Of a stretch of DNA of 64,000 nt, positions 34,557-44,382 are shown piece by piece (the stretch's first letter is position 1; every line of letters starts with the position of its first letter). Location of the stretch: NCBI RefSeq assembly GCF_002951615.1, contig NZ_CP019062.1, positions 1,302,001-1,366,000 on the forward strand, written 5' to 3'. The position numbers and the translations under genes are program-made. The notes beneath the pieces are model-generated. The model worked only from the letters and a program-made list of their open reading frames with translations, made no database searches and was not told where the DNA came from. This DNA comes from Rahnella sikkimica. Its GTDB lineage: Bacteria; Pseudomonadota; Gammaproteobacteria; Enterobacterales; Enterobacteriaceae.

Positions 34557-35954
34557 TCAGCTTTTCATGCTGCCCACCATGTCTTCCGGACGCACCCACT
34601 CATCAAACTGTTCTTCCGTCAGATAACCGAGTTTCAGGGCTGAGCCTTTCAGCGTCAGGCCTTCGTGGTGCGCTTTTTTGGCAATTTCTGCCGCTTTGTC
34701 GTAACCGATATGCGTATTCAGCGCGGTCACCAGCATCAGCGATTCGTTGAGCAACTGCGAAATACGGTCACGGTTTGGCTCGATGCCTACCGCACAATGC
34801 TCGTTAAAGCCGCGCAGACCGTCAGCCAGCAGACGAACCGATTGCAGGAAGTTGTGGATCACCAGCGGACGGAACACGTTCAGCTCGAAGTTACCGGAAG
34901 CGCCGCCGATATTCACCGCCACGTCGTTACCCAGCACCTGCGCGCACAGCATAGTCATTGCTTCGCACTGCGTCGGGTTCACTTTACCCGGCATGATGGA
35001 ACTGCCCGGTTCGTTTTCCGGAATGGAAATCTCGCCGATGCCGCAACGCGGGCCGGATGACAACCAGCGCACATCGTTGGCAATTTTCATCAGCGACGCG
35101 GCCAAACCTTTCAGTGCGCCGTGCCCGTGAACCAGCGCATCGCAAGTCGCCAGCGCTTCAAATTTATTCGGTGACGTCACGAACGGTTGTTGGGTCAGAT
35201 CGGCCAGCGCTTTTGCCACGCGAACGGCATATTCCGGATGCGTATTCAAACCGGTACCGACTGCGGTGCCGCCCAGCGCCAGTTCGGCGATATGCGGAAT
35301 GCTGTTTTCGATGTGCTTAAGGTTATGTTCCAGCATCGCTACCCAGCCGGAAATCTCCTGGCCCAGCGTCAGCGGCGTGGCATCCTGAAGGTGCGTACGG
35401 CCAATTTTAACGATATCGCGAAACGCTTCGGCCTTAGCCTGAAGGGTTTTGTGCAACACGTTCAGTTCAGGGATCAGCTTTTCGCGCAGCTCAGTCACCG
35501 CCGCCACGTGCATGGCCGTCGGGAAGACATCGTTCGAGCTTTGGCTTTTATTCACGTCATCGTTCGGATGGACTTTTCGCCCTTCGCCGCGCTCGCCACC
35601 GAGGATTTCACTCGCCCGGTTGGCCAGCACTTCGTTCATGTTCATGTTGGTCTGGGTGCCGGAACCGGTCTGCCAGATTGAAAGCGGGAATTCTGCGGTG
35701 TGTTTGTCGGCCAGCACTTCGTCTGCCGCCGCAATGATGGCGTTGCCACGCTCTGCGGGTAACAAACCCAGATCGATATTCACACTGGCCGCTGCACGTT
35801 TTGTCTGTGCCAGCGCGTGGATCAGGGCCACCGGCATTTTTTCCGAGGAAATGCGAAAGTGTTCAAGCGAACGTTGTGTCTGTGCGCCCCAAAGCTTATC
35901 TGCCGGAACTTCGATAGGCCCCATTGAGTCTTTTTCAATGCGAGTCGCTGCCAT
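34557..35954 (-). CDS. fumC: Fumarate hydratase class II
   Basis: Iron-independent fumarase, tetrameric, interconverting fumarate and malate in the TCA cycle under oxidative or iron-limited conditions. The ATG at 35954 has AAGGAG 7 bases upstream and gives 465 residues, like E. coli FumC (467). It has the superfamily signature [11 protein letters not shown] (near residue 317) with the catalytic serine loop, and the site-A segment [14 protein letters not shown]. In E. coli fumA lies between fumC and manA; here fumC is directly divergent from manA and no fumA is present. Confidence 0.97.
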   Translation of the reverse strand: MAATRIEKDSMGPIEVPADKLWGAQTQRSLEHFRISSEKMPVALIHALAQTKRAAASVNIDLGLLPAERGNAIIAAADEVLADKHTAEFPLSIWQTGSGTQTNMNMNEVLANRASEILGGERGEGRKVHPNDDVNKSQSSNDVFPTAMHVAAVTELREKLIPELNVLHKTLQAKAEAFRDIVKIGRTHLQDATPLTLGQEISGWVAMLEHNLKHIENSIPHIAELALGGTAVGTGLNTHPEYAVRVAKALADLTQQPFVTSPNKFEALATCDALVHGHGALKGLAASLMKIANDVRWLSSGPRCGIGEISIPENEPGSSIMPGKVNPTQCEAMTMLCAQVLGNDVAVNIGGASGNFELNVFRPLVIHNFLQSVRLLADGLRGFNEHCAVGIEPNRDRISQLLNESLMLVTALNTHIGYDKAAEIAKKAHHEGLTLKGSALKLGYLTEEQFDEWVRPEDMVGSMKS

Positions 35955-36188
35955 TACAGTCTCCTTAATGATAATTATGGTTTTTTTGCAGGTTTTTGAG
36001 TGCCGGATGCGGTCCCAGGCATTCACTGACGATGCATCGATTATAGTGTCATATAAGGCAGACGTATAACTCCAATCGATCCCGACTCCGAGTTTTCACG
36101 TCAACCGCACTTTTTGAGGCATCTTGGTTGTAAAGCCCGCTTTGTCATTGTTTACTATGCCCAGAACTTTTCTATTCAGGATGAAGCA

Positions 36189-37361
36189 ATGCAAAAGATG
36201 TATAACGGTGTACAAAATTACGCCTGGGGCAGTAAAGACGCGCTGACTACACTTTATGGGATCACCGATCCGCAAGGCCGCCCGATGGCTGAACTGTGGA
36301 TGGGTGCCCATCCGAAGAGCAGTTCTCAGGTTGAGAACGCTCAGGGACAAACCCTTTCCCTGCGTGATCAAATCAGCGCTGATCTTGAAGGGCAACTGGG
36401 GAAAAAAGTCGCCAAACGTTTCGGCGAATTGCCTTTCCTGTTTAAAGTTCTGTGTGCCGACCAGCCGCTTTCCATTCAGGTTCACCCGAGTAAAGGTGCC
36501 GCCGAGATTGGTTTTGCGAAAGAAAATGCAGCGGGCATTCCCCTTGACGCCGCAGAACGTAACTATAAAGATCCTAACCACAAACCTGAGCTGGTTTACG
36601 CCCTGACGCCTTTCCAGGCGATGAACGGTTTCCGTGAGCTGCGTGACATCGTTTCTTTACTGCAACCCGTTGCCGGTGCGCATCAGCTGATTGCCAGCTT
36701 CCTGAATTTCCCCGACGTCGACCATCTGCGCGCCCTTTTTGCTGGCCTGCTGAGTCTGGAAAGTGAAGACAAATCCCGTGCGCTGGACGTGCTGAAATCC
36801 GTACTCCGTGAGCAACACGGCGAGCCGTGGGATACCGTGCGCAGTATTGCTGAATTCTATCCGGACGATTCCGGCCTCTTCTCTCCGCTGCTGCTCAACG
36901 TGATTACCCTGCAACCGGGCGAAGGCATGTTCCTGTTCGCCGAAACGCCGCACGCCTACCTGAAAGGCGTGTCTCTGGAAGTGATGGCGAACTCAGACAA
37001 CGTGCTGCGCGCCGGTCTGACTCCGAAATACATTGATATTCCTGAGCTGCTGGCAAACCTGAAATTTAACGCCAGGCCTGCAAATGAATTGCTGACCACG
37101 CCAGTGCAAAAAGGCGCGGAACTCAACTTCCCGATTCCTGTCGAAGATTTTGCCTTCTCGATTCATGCGCTTGTCGCTGAACCGCAAACGCTGCAACAGG
37201 ACAGCGCCGCCATCGTCTTCTGTATCGAAGGCCAGAGCGTGCTGTCAAAGCAGGGTGAAACGCTGACGCTGCTGCCGGGTGAATCCTGTTACCTGTCAGC
37301 CAGCGAATCGCCGGTGACCGTCAGCGGTAACGGTCGTATTGCGCGGGTCTTCAATACCTGA
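36189..37361 (+). CDS. manA: Mannose-6-phosphate isomerase class I
   Basis: Zinc enzyme that converts mannose 6-phosphate to fructose 6-phosphate. The ATG at 36189 is preferred, with AGGATG upstream; the product is 390 residues (E. coli 391). Zinc-ligand motifs are visible: QVHPSK in LSIQVHPSKGAAEIGF, the KPELVYALT segment and ETPHAYLKG. Divergent from fumC and followed by a terminator hairpin. Confidence 0.96.
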   Translation: MQKMYNGVQNYAWGSKDALTTLYGITDPQGRPMAELWMGAHPKSSSQVENAQGQTLSLRDQISADLEGQLGKKVAKRFGELPFLFKVLCADQPLSIQVHPSKGAAEIGFAKENAAGIPLDAAERNYKDPNHKPELVYALTPFQAMNGFRELRDIVSLLQPVAGAHQLIASFLNFPDVDHLRALFAGLLSLESEDKSRALDVLKSVLREQHGEPWDTVRSIAEFYPDDSGLFSPLLLNVITLQPGEGMFLFAETPHAYLKGVSLEVMANSDNVLRAGLTPKYIDIPELLANLKFNARPANELLTTPVQKGAELNFPIPVEDFAFSIHALVAEPQTLQQDSAAIVFCIEGQSVLSKQGETLTLLPGESCYLSASESPVTVSGNGRIARVFNT

Positions 37362-37405
37362 GCACGACCCTGAACAAGTAAGGTCAGATGAAACGAAGAT
37401 GAAAC

Positions 37406-37433
37406 AAATTGGGGCTGCGTGCCCCAATTTGAT
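37406..37433 (+). terminator. Rho-independent terminator after manA
   Basis: AAATTGGGG-ctgcgtg-CCCCAATTT is a perfect stem downstream of the manA stop. Confidence 0.75.
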
Positions 37434-37525
37434 GATTTTTCTGCTGATTCAGCTACACTCAAGAGACTATTAACGCCGTAAGGCGTTTTTTATTTTCGGG
37501 ATATTTCATAAGGATAAACAGAGAT

Positions 37526-39061
37526 ATGAAGAAGTCGATAGTCGCTGTAAGCGTCATTGTCGTCCTTGGCGCGGCCTGGACAGGCGTCTCGTGGTATACG
37601 GGTAAACTTATCGAACAACATCTGGATGAGCAGATTGCGGCGGCCAATAGCCAGTTGCAAAGTGCTTATCCAAAAGCCGGTCTGAAAGTCAGCTATCAGG
37701 ATTATCATCGCGGGCTGTTCAGCAGCAATTTGCGTCTTGTTTTGCAACCTGACGCCGCTGCCGCCACGGCCGGGACCAGCGTGTTGAAAACCGGTGATGA
37801 AATTGCCTTTATCGAAACCATCGATCACGGCCCGTTCCCTGCCGCGCAGCTGAAGAAATTCAATCTGATCCCAAGCATGGCTTCCGTGCATTCAGAACTG
37901 CAAAATACTCCGACGCTGAAAGGTCTGTTTGACGTCACCAAGGGCAAATCGCTGATCACCGCGGATACCCGTCTGTCATACAGCGGCGCCAGCGCGTCGG
38001 CGATTGATATCATTCCGGTAACCTACCAGAAAGACGAAAGTCAGCTGCAATTCTCCGGCGGTACGATCAACGTTGATGTCGATAAAGACCTGACCGCGAT
38101 GAAACTGAAGGCCAACACCGACAGCATCGCCCTGACGTCTAAAAACCAGTGGGGTCAGCTTGAAAAAGTGACGCTGGCCGGTTTCAGCATGGACAGCGAC
38201 ACCCACCAGGGTAAATTCCAGGTTGGCGTGGGCGATCAAAACCTGTCAGTGAAACAGATCCTGGTCAACATTGAGGGCAAAGATGCCGGTTCACTGGACA
38301 ATTTCAAACTGGTGAGCAAATTCGCTGAAAACGGCAATAACATCAATGGTCAGCAGGATTACACCATCGATGCGCTGAAAGTTCAGGGCGCGGATTTCGG
38401 TTCTGCCAAACTGACGCTGAAACTGGATAAACTGGACGGCGTTGCGCTCAAAGAGTTTGCCGACAAATACAATAATCAATCCCGTGAACTGCTGATGCGT
38501 CAGAGTGAACTGGATCCGGCGGTTTATCAGCAACAGGCCGCCGATTTACTCCTGGCCGGTCTGCCGATGCTGCTTAAGGGCAATCCGAGCATCAGCATTG
38601 CTCCGCTGAGCTGGAAAAACAGCAAAGGCGAAAGCACGTTCAACCTGCAACTGGATCTGAAAGATCCGGCCGCAGCGCCAGCACAGACGCAAGATCAGAT
38701 GTTGTCTCAGCTGGTGAATAAGGTTGATGCCACACTGAACATTCCACTGCCAATGGCGACTCAGGTCACCACGCAGGTTGCGCAGCTCGAAGGCTACAGC
38801 GCCGATGACGCCGCGAAACTGGCTCAGCAGCAGGTTCAGGGTCTGGCCGCGATGGGTCAGATGTTCAAACTGACCACCGTGAAAGATGACACCATCACCA
38901 GCAGCTTCCATTACGCGGACAATCAGGTTGACCTGAATGGCCAGAAAATGACGTTGCAGGAATTCGCCGGTCTGTTCGGTATTCTGGGCGGGCCAGCAGC
39001 GCCAGCACCAACGCCTGAACAGGAAGCGCCTGCCGCGCCTGCACCCGTTCCGGCTCAGTAA
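37526..39061 (+). CDS. ydgA: YdgA family protein (DUF945)
   Basis: A 511-residue inner-membrane or periplasmic protein with an N-terminal membrane anchor (IVAVSVIVVLGAAWTGVSWY). The rest is a long beta-rich domain of the DUF945 family (E. coli YdgA has 502 residues). The C-terminus is a proline/alanine-rich tail (APAPTPEQEAPAAPAPVPAQ). In E. coli it also follows manA. The exact role is unsettled. RBS AAGGATAAACAGAG precedes the ATG. Confidence 0.92.
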   Translation: MKKSIVAVSVIVVLGAAWTGVSWYTGKLIEQHLDEQIAAANSQLQSAYPKAGLKVSYQDYHRGLFSSNLRLVLQPDAAAATAGTSVLKTGDEIAFIETIDHGPFPAAQLKKFNLIPSMASVHSELQNTPTLKGLFDVTKGKSLITADTRLSYSGASASAIDIIPVTYQKDESQLQFSGGTINVDVDKDLTAMKLKANTDSIALTSKNQWGQLEKVTLAGFSMDSDTHQGKFQVGVGDQNLSVKQILVNIEGKDAGSLDNFKLVSKFAENGNNINGQQDYTIDALKVQGADFGSAKLTLKLDKLDGVALKEFADKYNNQSRELLMRQSELDPAVYQQQAADLLLAGLPMLLKGNPSISIAPLSWKNSKGESTFNLQLDLKDPAAAPAQTQDQMLSQLVNKVDATLNIPLPMATQVTTQVAQLEGYSADDAAKLAQQQVQGLAAMGQMFKLTTVKDDTITSSFHYADNQVDLNGQKMTLQEFAGLFGILGGPAAPAPTPEQEAPAAPAPVPAQ

Positions 39062-39065
39062 TTTT

Positions 39066-39185
39066 TTTTACTCCTCCCCCTGCAAAGGGGGAAGTTGGGA
39101 GGGGGTTTTACACACGACACCTTCTGGCCTGCATTAACCCAGACCCCATCCCAACCTTCCCCTCGTCAAAGAGGGGAAGAAGTAA
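39066..39185. repeat. Pair of REP-like palindromic repeats
   Basis: Two related hairpin units face each other: one at about 39070-39105 (CCCCC-tgcaaa-GGGGG, then GTTGGGAGGGGG) and one at about 39144-39180 (CCCCATCCCAACCTTCCCCTC with a GAGGGGAAG partner; the run is given in pieces). They share a core with the unit after dacD (16086-16128). Paired REP-like units of this type commonly sit in 3' gaps. Confidence 0.65.
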
Positions 39186-39216
39186 AACACCTCCCGTTAC
39201 CCAAGGATCTTCTGAC

Positions 39217-39888
39217 GTGTCTGACCCCGCTGACCTCCTCCGGCTGAACGACGTTTCGTTCACCCTCAATAATATTCCGCTCCTTGAGCCCGTTTCACTG
39301 ACCCTGAATCCCGGTGAATTTACCCTGCTGACCGGTCCTTCCGGCAGCGGAAAAAGCACGTTGCTGAAAATCATCGCGTCCCTGCAAAACCCCACCGGCG
39401 GCAATCTGTATTTTAAAGGCGAAGACATCAGCCGGATTAAGCCTGAAACGTATCGCCAGCGGGTTTCCTACTGCTTCCAGACGCCGTCGCTGTTTGGCGA
39501 AACGGTCTACGACAACCTCGCGCTGCCTTACCAGATCCGCCATAAAAAAGTGGATGAAACACAGTTACGCGCCTGGCTGACCAAAGTGAATCTGGACGAA
39601 GGGATGCTGACGAAAAACGTTCAGGAACTGTCCGGCGGCGAGAAACAGCGCGTCGCCCTGCTGCGGAATCTGCAGTTTATGCCCGATGTGCTGCTGCTCG
39701 ACGAAATCACCAGCGCGCTGGACGAGGAAAATAAGGTCAATATCAATGACATTATTGCCAGTCTGGTCGCCGAAAAACGGCTTGCCGTGTTGTGGGTCAG
39801 CCATGACCTCAATGAAATCCGCCACGCCAAACACGTCATCACCCTGACCCGCCACACGCAAGGAAGCACGGCTCATGAATCAGCATAA
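39217..39888 (+). CDS. fetA: Iron exporter ATP-binding subunit FetA (YbbL)
   Basis: ATPase of the FetAB exporter, which lowers cytosolic iron and raises resistance to peroxide stress in E. coli. Starts at the GTG at 39217 with AAGGATC upstream. The 223-residue protein has Walker A GPSGSGKST, the signature LSGGEKQRVALLRNL, Walker B LLLDEIT and the switch His in WVSHDL. It overlaps fetB by 14 bases (39875-39888), so the two are translated together. Confidence 0.9.
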   Translation: MSDPADLLRLNDVSFTLNNIPLLEPVSLTLNPGEFTLLTGPSGSGKSTLLKIIASLQNPTGGNLYFKGEDISRIKPETYRQRVSYCFQTPSLFGETVYDNLALPYQIRHKKVDETQLRAWLTKVNLDEGMLTKNVQELSGGEKQRVALLRNLQFMPDVLLLDEITSALDEENKVNINDIIASLVAEKRLAVLWVSHDLNEIRHAKHVITLTRHTQGSTAHESA

Positions 39889-40648
39889 TATTACCGATCA
39901 GTCACTGGCTCTGGCGCTGATTCTGGTGGTCGTCGCCCTGCTGGTCAGCAAGAAAGAAAAACTCGGGCTGGAAAAAGACATCATCTGGAGCGTGGCGCGC
40001 GCCATCGTCCAGTTGGTGATTGTCGGCTATGTCCTGAAATACATTTTCGATATCAATAACGGCCTGTTAACCGTGCTGATGGTGCTGTTTATCTGCGTCA
40101 ATGCCGCGCTGAATGCGAAAAAACGCAGCAAGAATATCGATAACGGTTTCGTCATTTCGTTTGTCGCCATCACGGTCGGCACGGCGCTGACGTTAACGAT
40201 TCTGATCCTCAGCGGATCGATTGAGTTCCTGCCGATGCAGGTGATCCCGATTTCAGGGATGATTGCGGGGAATGCGATGGTGGCGGTCGGTTTGTGCTAC
40301 AGCAACCTGAATCAGCGCTTTGTCGACAATCAGCAGAAAATCCTCGAAATGCTGAGTCTGGGCGCACCGACAAAAATCGCTTCCGGGAAAATTATCCGCG
40401 ACAGCATTCGTGCGGCGATGATCCCGACTATTGATGCGGCGAAAACCGTGGGGATCGTGAGTTTACCGGGCATGATGTCCGGCCTGATTTTTGCAGGAAT
40501 CGATCCGGTGAAAGCGATTAAATATCAGATTATGGTGACGTTTATGCTGCTGGCGACTGCCAGTTTGTCGACGATTATTGCCGGTTATCTGGCGTATCAG
40601 CGTTTCTATAATGACCGCGCGCAGTTGCGGTCACTGAAATCGTCGTAG
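39875..40648 (+). CDS. fetB: Iron exporter permease subunit FetB (YbbM)
   Basis: Membrane partner of FetA, 257 residues with about seven hydrophobic spans. It has the family segments MQVIPISGMIAGNAMVAVGL, SLGAPTKIASGKIIRDSIRAAMIPTIDAAKTVGIVSLPGMMSGLI (quoted only as a range, about residues 160-205) and a short cytosolic tail. The UPF0014 pattern is clear. It ends in a convergent pair with the GntR gene across a terminator. Confidence 0.9.
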   Translation: MNQHNITDQSLALALILVVVALLVSKKEKLGLEKDIIWSVARAIVQLVIVGYVLKYIFDINNGLLTVLMVLFICVNAALNAKKRSKNIDNGFVISFVAITVGTALTLTILILSGSIEFLPMQVIPISGMIAGNAMVAVGLCYSNLNQRFVDNQQKILEMLSLGAPTKIASGKIIRDSIRAAMIPTIDAAKTVGIVSLPGMMSGLIFAGIDPVKAIKYQIMVTFMLLATASLSTIIAGYLAYQRFYNDRAQLRSLKSS

Positions 40649-40658
40649 CGATCAACGC

Positions 40659-40697
40659 GCCTGCCCGCAAATCCGCGGCGGGCGCAGTTTTTCCTGG
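40659..40697 (+). terminator. Rho-independent terminator after fetAB
   Basis: A GC-rich stem, GCGCCTGCCCGC with GCGGCGGGCGC, is followed by TTTTT. It overlaps the end of the convergent GntR gene. Confidence 0.75.
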
Positions 40698-40698
40698 T

Positions 40699-41394
40699 CT
40701 ACAAATCCGACAATACCTGACGCAGATTGATTTCCCCTGCCGCTTCATCGCCCAGATCCAAAACCCTTTCGAGCTCGTCCAGATGTTCCTGCATCAGTTG
40801 TACAGCGTGCGCATTATCGCCCTTTTCCAGCGCATCAATAATCGCCTGATGTTCGTCACACTGGCAGGAAGAGACGTCGGCACGCTGATACAGCGCCACA
40901 ATCAGCGAACTGCGCACCATCAGGTTCGATAAAATTTCACTCAGCACGCTGTTACCGGAGATTTCCCCGAGGATCAGATGAAACTCACTGAGTTCACGCA
41001 CAATGGCCCGGCGATCTTCGGATTTCGCGGCTTCACGCTCACCGTTCAAATGTGTCTGAATACGCTGCCGGTTCTGCCGGATACACGCCGGGGCAAGACC
41101 TTCCACAATGGCGCGTTCAATGGCGCGACGGGCAATAAACACTTCACGGGCTTCTTTTGCCGTGGGCTGCGACACCATCGCCCCACGGTTAGGTTCGATA
41201 GTGACAATGCGTTGCATAGACAAACGCTGTAGCGCGACCTGAACGTGGTTACGGTTGGCGTTGAGGGCTTCAACCAGCTGCGACTCGACCAGACGTGTGC
41301 CGGGACGCAGACGCTGCTGAGCAATAGCCTTCGATAGAACGTCGACAATGCGCTGAACTTCCAGCTGCTTGGCGGTTGTAATTGGATTACTCAT
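40699..41394 (-). CDS. GntR-family (FCD) transcriptional regulator
   Basis: A 231-residue regulator with the N-terminal winged helix (AIAQQRLRPGTRLVESQLVEALNANRNHVQVALQRL, about residues 18-55; motif given by range) and an FCD effector domain with three probable metal-binding His residues (ELSEFHLILGEISGN, CDEHQAIIDALEKGD). It lies downstream of, and on the same strand as, the ABC importer genes (41574-45444), which it probably controls. Ligand unknown. Confidence 0.87.
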   Translation of the reverse strand: MSNPITTAKQLEVQRIVDVLSKAIAQQRLRPGTRLVESQLVEALNANRNHVQVALQRLSMQRIVTIEPNRGAMVSQPTAKEAREVFIARRAIERAIVEGLAPACIRQNRQRIQTHLNGEREAAKSEDRRAIVRELSEFHLILGEISGNSVLSEILSNLMVRSSLIVALYQRADVSSCQCDEHQAIIDALEKGDNAHAVQLMQEHLDELERVLDLGDEAAGEINLRQVLSDL

Positions 41395-41573
41395 GGAATG
41401 CTAAATGGCCTCTTTATGGCAGTTTTTTCGTGCAAACTATCACCAGCCGTCAACTCCCGTCATTAGTAAATGAAGTCCAGTGGTGAATCATGCACAAACC
41501 CGCAACAAAACGGCACGTATTATTCATCATAATTATCATTCCCGCACGCATTCCCGAAATTCTTACCCTTTAT

Positions 41574-43307
41574 TCATACCCGCCACGGCAATACACCTTC
41601 CGGCAGACGTCGGGCAAACAGCGACGCCAGTAACATCAGGATCAGCACCACGCCGATCATCAGACACCCGACGGCGGCGGCAAGCGTTGAAGAACCGCCC
41701 TCGTCGAGGAACACAATCATCGGACCGAGCGTTTGCGTGCCGGATGTCACCAGTAAGATGGAGACCTGAATTTCATTGAGCGCCGTCAGGAACACCAGAA
41801 TCGTGCCCGCCATTGCCGAAGGTGCCGCCAGCGGCATCAGGATATCGCGCATCCGCCGGAGGAATCCGGCACCAAAGATTTGCGCTGCCTCATCGAGCGA
41901 ACGTTCTATCTGCGCAAAACCCGCCATCGTGGGCCGCAACACCAGCGCCATAAAATTGGAAAGATAGGCCGCGAGAATAATCCATACGGTGCCATACAGG
42001 CTGACGTGGACAATCGGCAGCGGTTTGAGGAAAAACAAAATGGCCGCGATACCCGTCACAATCCCCGGTAACGCATAAGCCAGTTCCGTGGATAACTGCA
42101 ACACCCGCACCAGTCTTGTGCGCTGCCAGCTGAGGAAATAAGCCAGAAACAGGGAGGCGACGGTCAGGATCACCGCCGTGAGCAGCGTCAGCCCCAGACT
42201 GGTGAAAAATGCTTGCCGGATGGCAGGATACCCGAACAGTGCATTAGCATAATTATTCAGCGTCAGGCTACTGAGTGTCAGCGCTTGTCCGAACCCTTGC
42301 GTCAGTGACGTTGTCAGCAGCGCGGAAAGCGGTAGCAACAGGGTCAGAATCATCCAGAGCCAGACGATAATCTCAACCAGCAAACGCCAGCGCCCGAGCG
42401 GCTGATGCAAAGATCGCGGCGTACCGGTCACCCGCACATCCTGACGTCCGCCCAGCCACCGGCTGAGCATCAGACCGGCCAGCGTAATTGCGGCAATCAG
42501 GAGAGACAGCACCGCCATATCCGCCAGCGCCGATGCCCCGATCGTATTGAGTTGCTGATAAACCAGTGTGATCAGCGTAGGCACGCGCCCCGGAATGCCC
42601 AGCATCGCCTGAATACCGAAATTCCCCGCCGCCGTCACAAATGACAGCGCCGCACCGGCAAAAATCGCCGGGCGCACCAGCGGCAATATGATCGTAAACA
42701 GAACACGCCACGGCTGCGCCCCGCCTGCCCGTGCCGCTTCAACCAGATCGGCGGGTAAGCGACGCAGCCCCGCACGCACCATCAGAAACACCAGCGGCGC
42801 ATTATGTAACCCGAGCAAAATAATGATGCCGTTCATCGAATATAACGGCGAAGGCGAACCCGGCGGCAGGCTTATTCCAAAGAACTGCAAAACCGGGCTG
42901 GACGGCGAAAGTGCCTGAACCCACGCCAGCGCCGTCACCTGCGGCGGGATCATCAGCGGCAGGATAAACGTGAAAACCCATGCCTGCTTGCCGCGCAGAT
43001 TGGTTAACGCGATAAGCAGCGCCGCCACGGTGCCGAGCAACATCGCCAGCAACGTGGAGACAACGGCAATCGTCAGCGTATTCAGCGTTGCGGTCAGCAC
43101 CCGCCGCGTGCCCAGCAGATGGCTGAACCGCGAGAGATCCGGGATCCCCTGCGGTGCCACCGCCGCCCACACCAGCCGCGCCAGCGGTGCGATCGACAGA
43201 ACCCCAATCAACAGCGTCAGACTCCAGAGAACCGCCTTCTCGCTGCCCGGCCAGTAACGCCTGCGCGCGGCCACCGTGCGGCGCTGGATTTCACTCATCA
43301 TGCTCAT
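41574..43307 (-). CDS. ABC transporter permease, double-domain (iron/2-AEP type)
   Basis: A 577-residue protein with two fused permease halves (about 12 membrane spans). Each half carries an EAA-type cytosolic loop (LVEAARAGGAQPWRVLF and LDEAAQIFGAGFLRRM). Fused permeases of this kind belong to the ferric iron (FbpB) and 2-aminoethylphosphonate (PhnV) importer groups. The ATG at 43307 is 4 bases after AAGG; ATGs at 43301 and 43298 are alternatives. It is third in an ATPase-binding protein-permease operon. Confidence 0.87.
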   Translation of the reverse strand: MSMMSEIQRRTVAARRRYWPGSEKAVLWSLTLLIGVLSIAPLARLVWAAVAPQGIPDLSRFSHLLGTRRVLTATLNTLTIAVVSTLLAMLLGTVAALLIALTNLRGKQAWVFTFILPLMIPPQVTALAWVQALSPSSPVLQFFGISLPPGSPSPLYSMNGIIILLGLHNAPLVFLMVRAGLRRLPADLVEAARAGGAQPWRVLFTIILPLVRPAIFAGAALSFVTAAGNFGIQAMLGIPGRVPTLITLVYQQLNTIGASALADMAVLSLLIAAITLAGLMLSRWLGGRQDVRVTGTPRSLHQPLGRWRLLVEIIVWLWMILTLLLPLSALLTTSLTQGFGQALTLSSLTLNNYANALFGYPAIRQAFFTSLGLTLLTAVILTVASLFLAYFLSWQRTRLVRVLQLSTELAYALPGIVTGIAAILFFLKPLPIVHVSLYGTVWIILAAYLSNFMALVLRPTMAGFAQIERSLDEAAQIFGAGFLRRMRDILMPLAAPSAMAGTILVFLTALNEIQVSILLVTSGTQTLGPMIVFLDEGGSSTLAAAVGCLMIGVVLILMLLASLFARRLPEGVLPWRV

Positions 43308-43326
43308 TTGCCTTTCTCTTCAGCCA

Positions 43327-44328
43327 TCAGCCGCCGAAGATTTCTGTGAATTTCGCACGCACCTGTTTATCGTCGGCCACGGCTTTATCCGAATCGAGCG
43401 TCAGCAGTTTGATTGTATTCAGCGGCGCAAAACCTTCCGGTGCAGGCACGCTGGCATCAATCGGGCGGTTACCCTGTTTTGCCACCAGTTGCTGCCCCTG
43501 CGGTGAGAGCATGAAATTCACAAACGCTTTGGCTGCCGGAACGTTATGCGCACCGGCGAGGATGGCGACCGGTTCCGTCACAAAGGATGCGCCTTCTTTC
43601 GGATACACCAGATCAATCGGTGAGCCTTGTTTCTTCGCACGGATAATATCGGCATCCGTAATGACACCGTATTTCGCCATGCCGCTGGCAACGGCTTTCA
43701 GCGCCAGGCCATTTCCGCCTTCCGGCGTAATCCCGTTTGCCGCCAGTTTCTGATAAAACGCCCAGCCGATATCCGGCGTATTAATGGCCGTATGCAGGTG
43801 ATACAGCGCCGCGCCGGAATACAACGGGCTTGGCACCGCCACCTGTCCTTTATTCTGTGCGTCGGTCAGCGCCATCCAGCTGTCGACCGGTTTAGCATTT
43901 TTGGTGTTGTACGCAATGACCGTGGCGATGATTTTAGTGCCGAACCAGGTTTTATCTTTATCGTAGAAATCCGGGCTGATATGACTGACCGGCGCATCAG
44001 GGTACGCCATCAGCTTGCCGTCTTTTTTCAGCGCACCCAGATTGATCGAATCCGCCACCAGCAGCACATCGGCTTTCACATCACCGGCCATCATTTCGGT
44101 CTGCAACACATTCATCAGCTGGGTGGTGCCGTTACGCGTCCATTCCACCTGGACGTCGGGATACGCCGCTTTGAAGGCATCGACCGTCTGTTGCGCGATT
44201 TCCGGTGCCTGAGAGGTATAAATCACCAGTTTGCCCGCTGCGGTTTCCGCTGCATGTGCAGAAGTGAACAGCACGGTAGCCAGTGACAGCGCGCAAAAAC
44301 TCAATCTGATGGTATTAGAAATGTGCAT
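43327..44328 (-). CDS. ABC transporter periplasmic substrate-binding protein
   Basis: A 333-residue binding protein with a Sec signal peptide (ending SAHA near residue 26). It begins the mature fold with GKLVIYTSQAPEIAQQTVDAF, the pattern of the iron/AEP/thiamine (type 2) family. The motif VAVPSPLYSGAALYHL is typical of AfuA/FbpA/PhnS-like proteins. Tyrosine pairs for ferric iron are not certain, so iron versus phosphonate or another ligand is left open. It sits between the ATPase and permease genes. Confidence 0.86.
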   Translation of the reverse strand: MHISNTIRLSFCALSLATVLFTSAHAAETAAGKLVIYTSQAPEIAQQTVDAFKAAYPDVQVEWTRNGTTQLMNVLQTEMMAGDVKADVLLVADSINLGALKKDGKLMAYPDAPVSHISPDFYDKDKTWFGTKIIATVIAYNTKNAKPVDSWMALTDAQNKGQVAVPSPLYSGAALYHLHTAINTPDIGWAFYQKLAANGITPEGGNGLALKAVASGMAKYGVITDADIIRAKKQGSPIDLVYPKEGASFVTEPVAILAGAHNVPAAKAFVNFMLSPQGQQLVAKQGNRPIDASVPAPEGFAPLNTIKLLTLDSDKAVADDKQVRAKFTEIFGG

Positions 44329-44382
44329 AGCCCGGTCCTTTTGAGAATAAATGGTTTGAGAATGAAGCGTTTCGGGAAGGGA

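Noticed and set aside
44372..44382. GGGAAGGG (KOPS) right of dif on the plus strand
   Set aside because: It points away from dif, but KOPS polarity is only a statistical bias; a single counter-example does not argue against the dif position.
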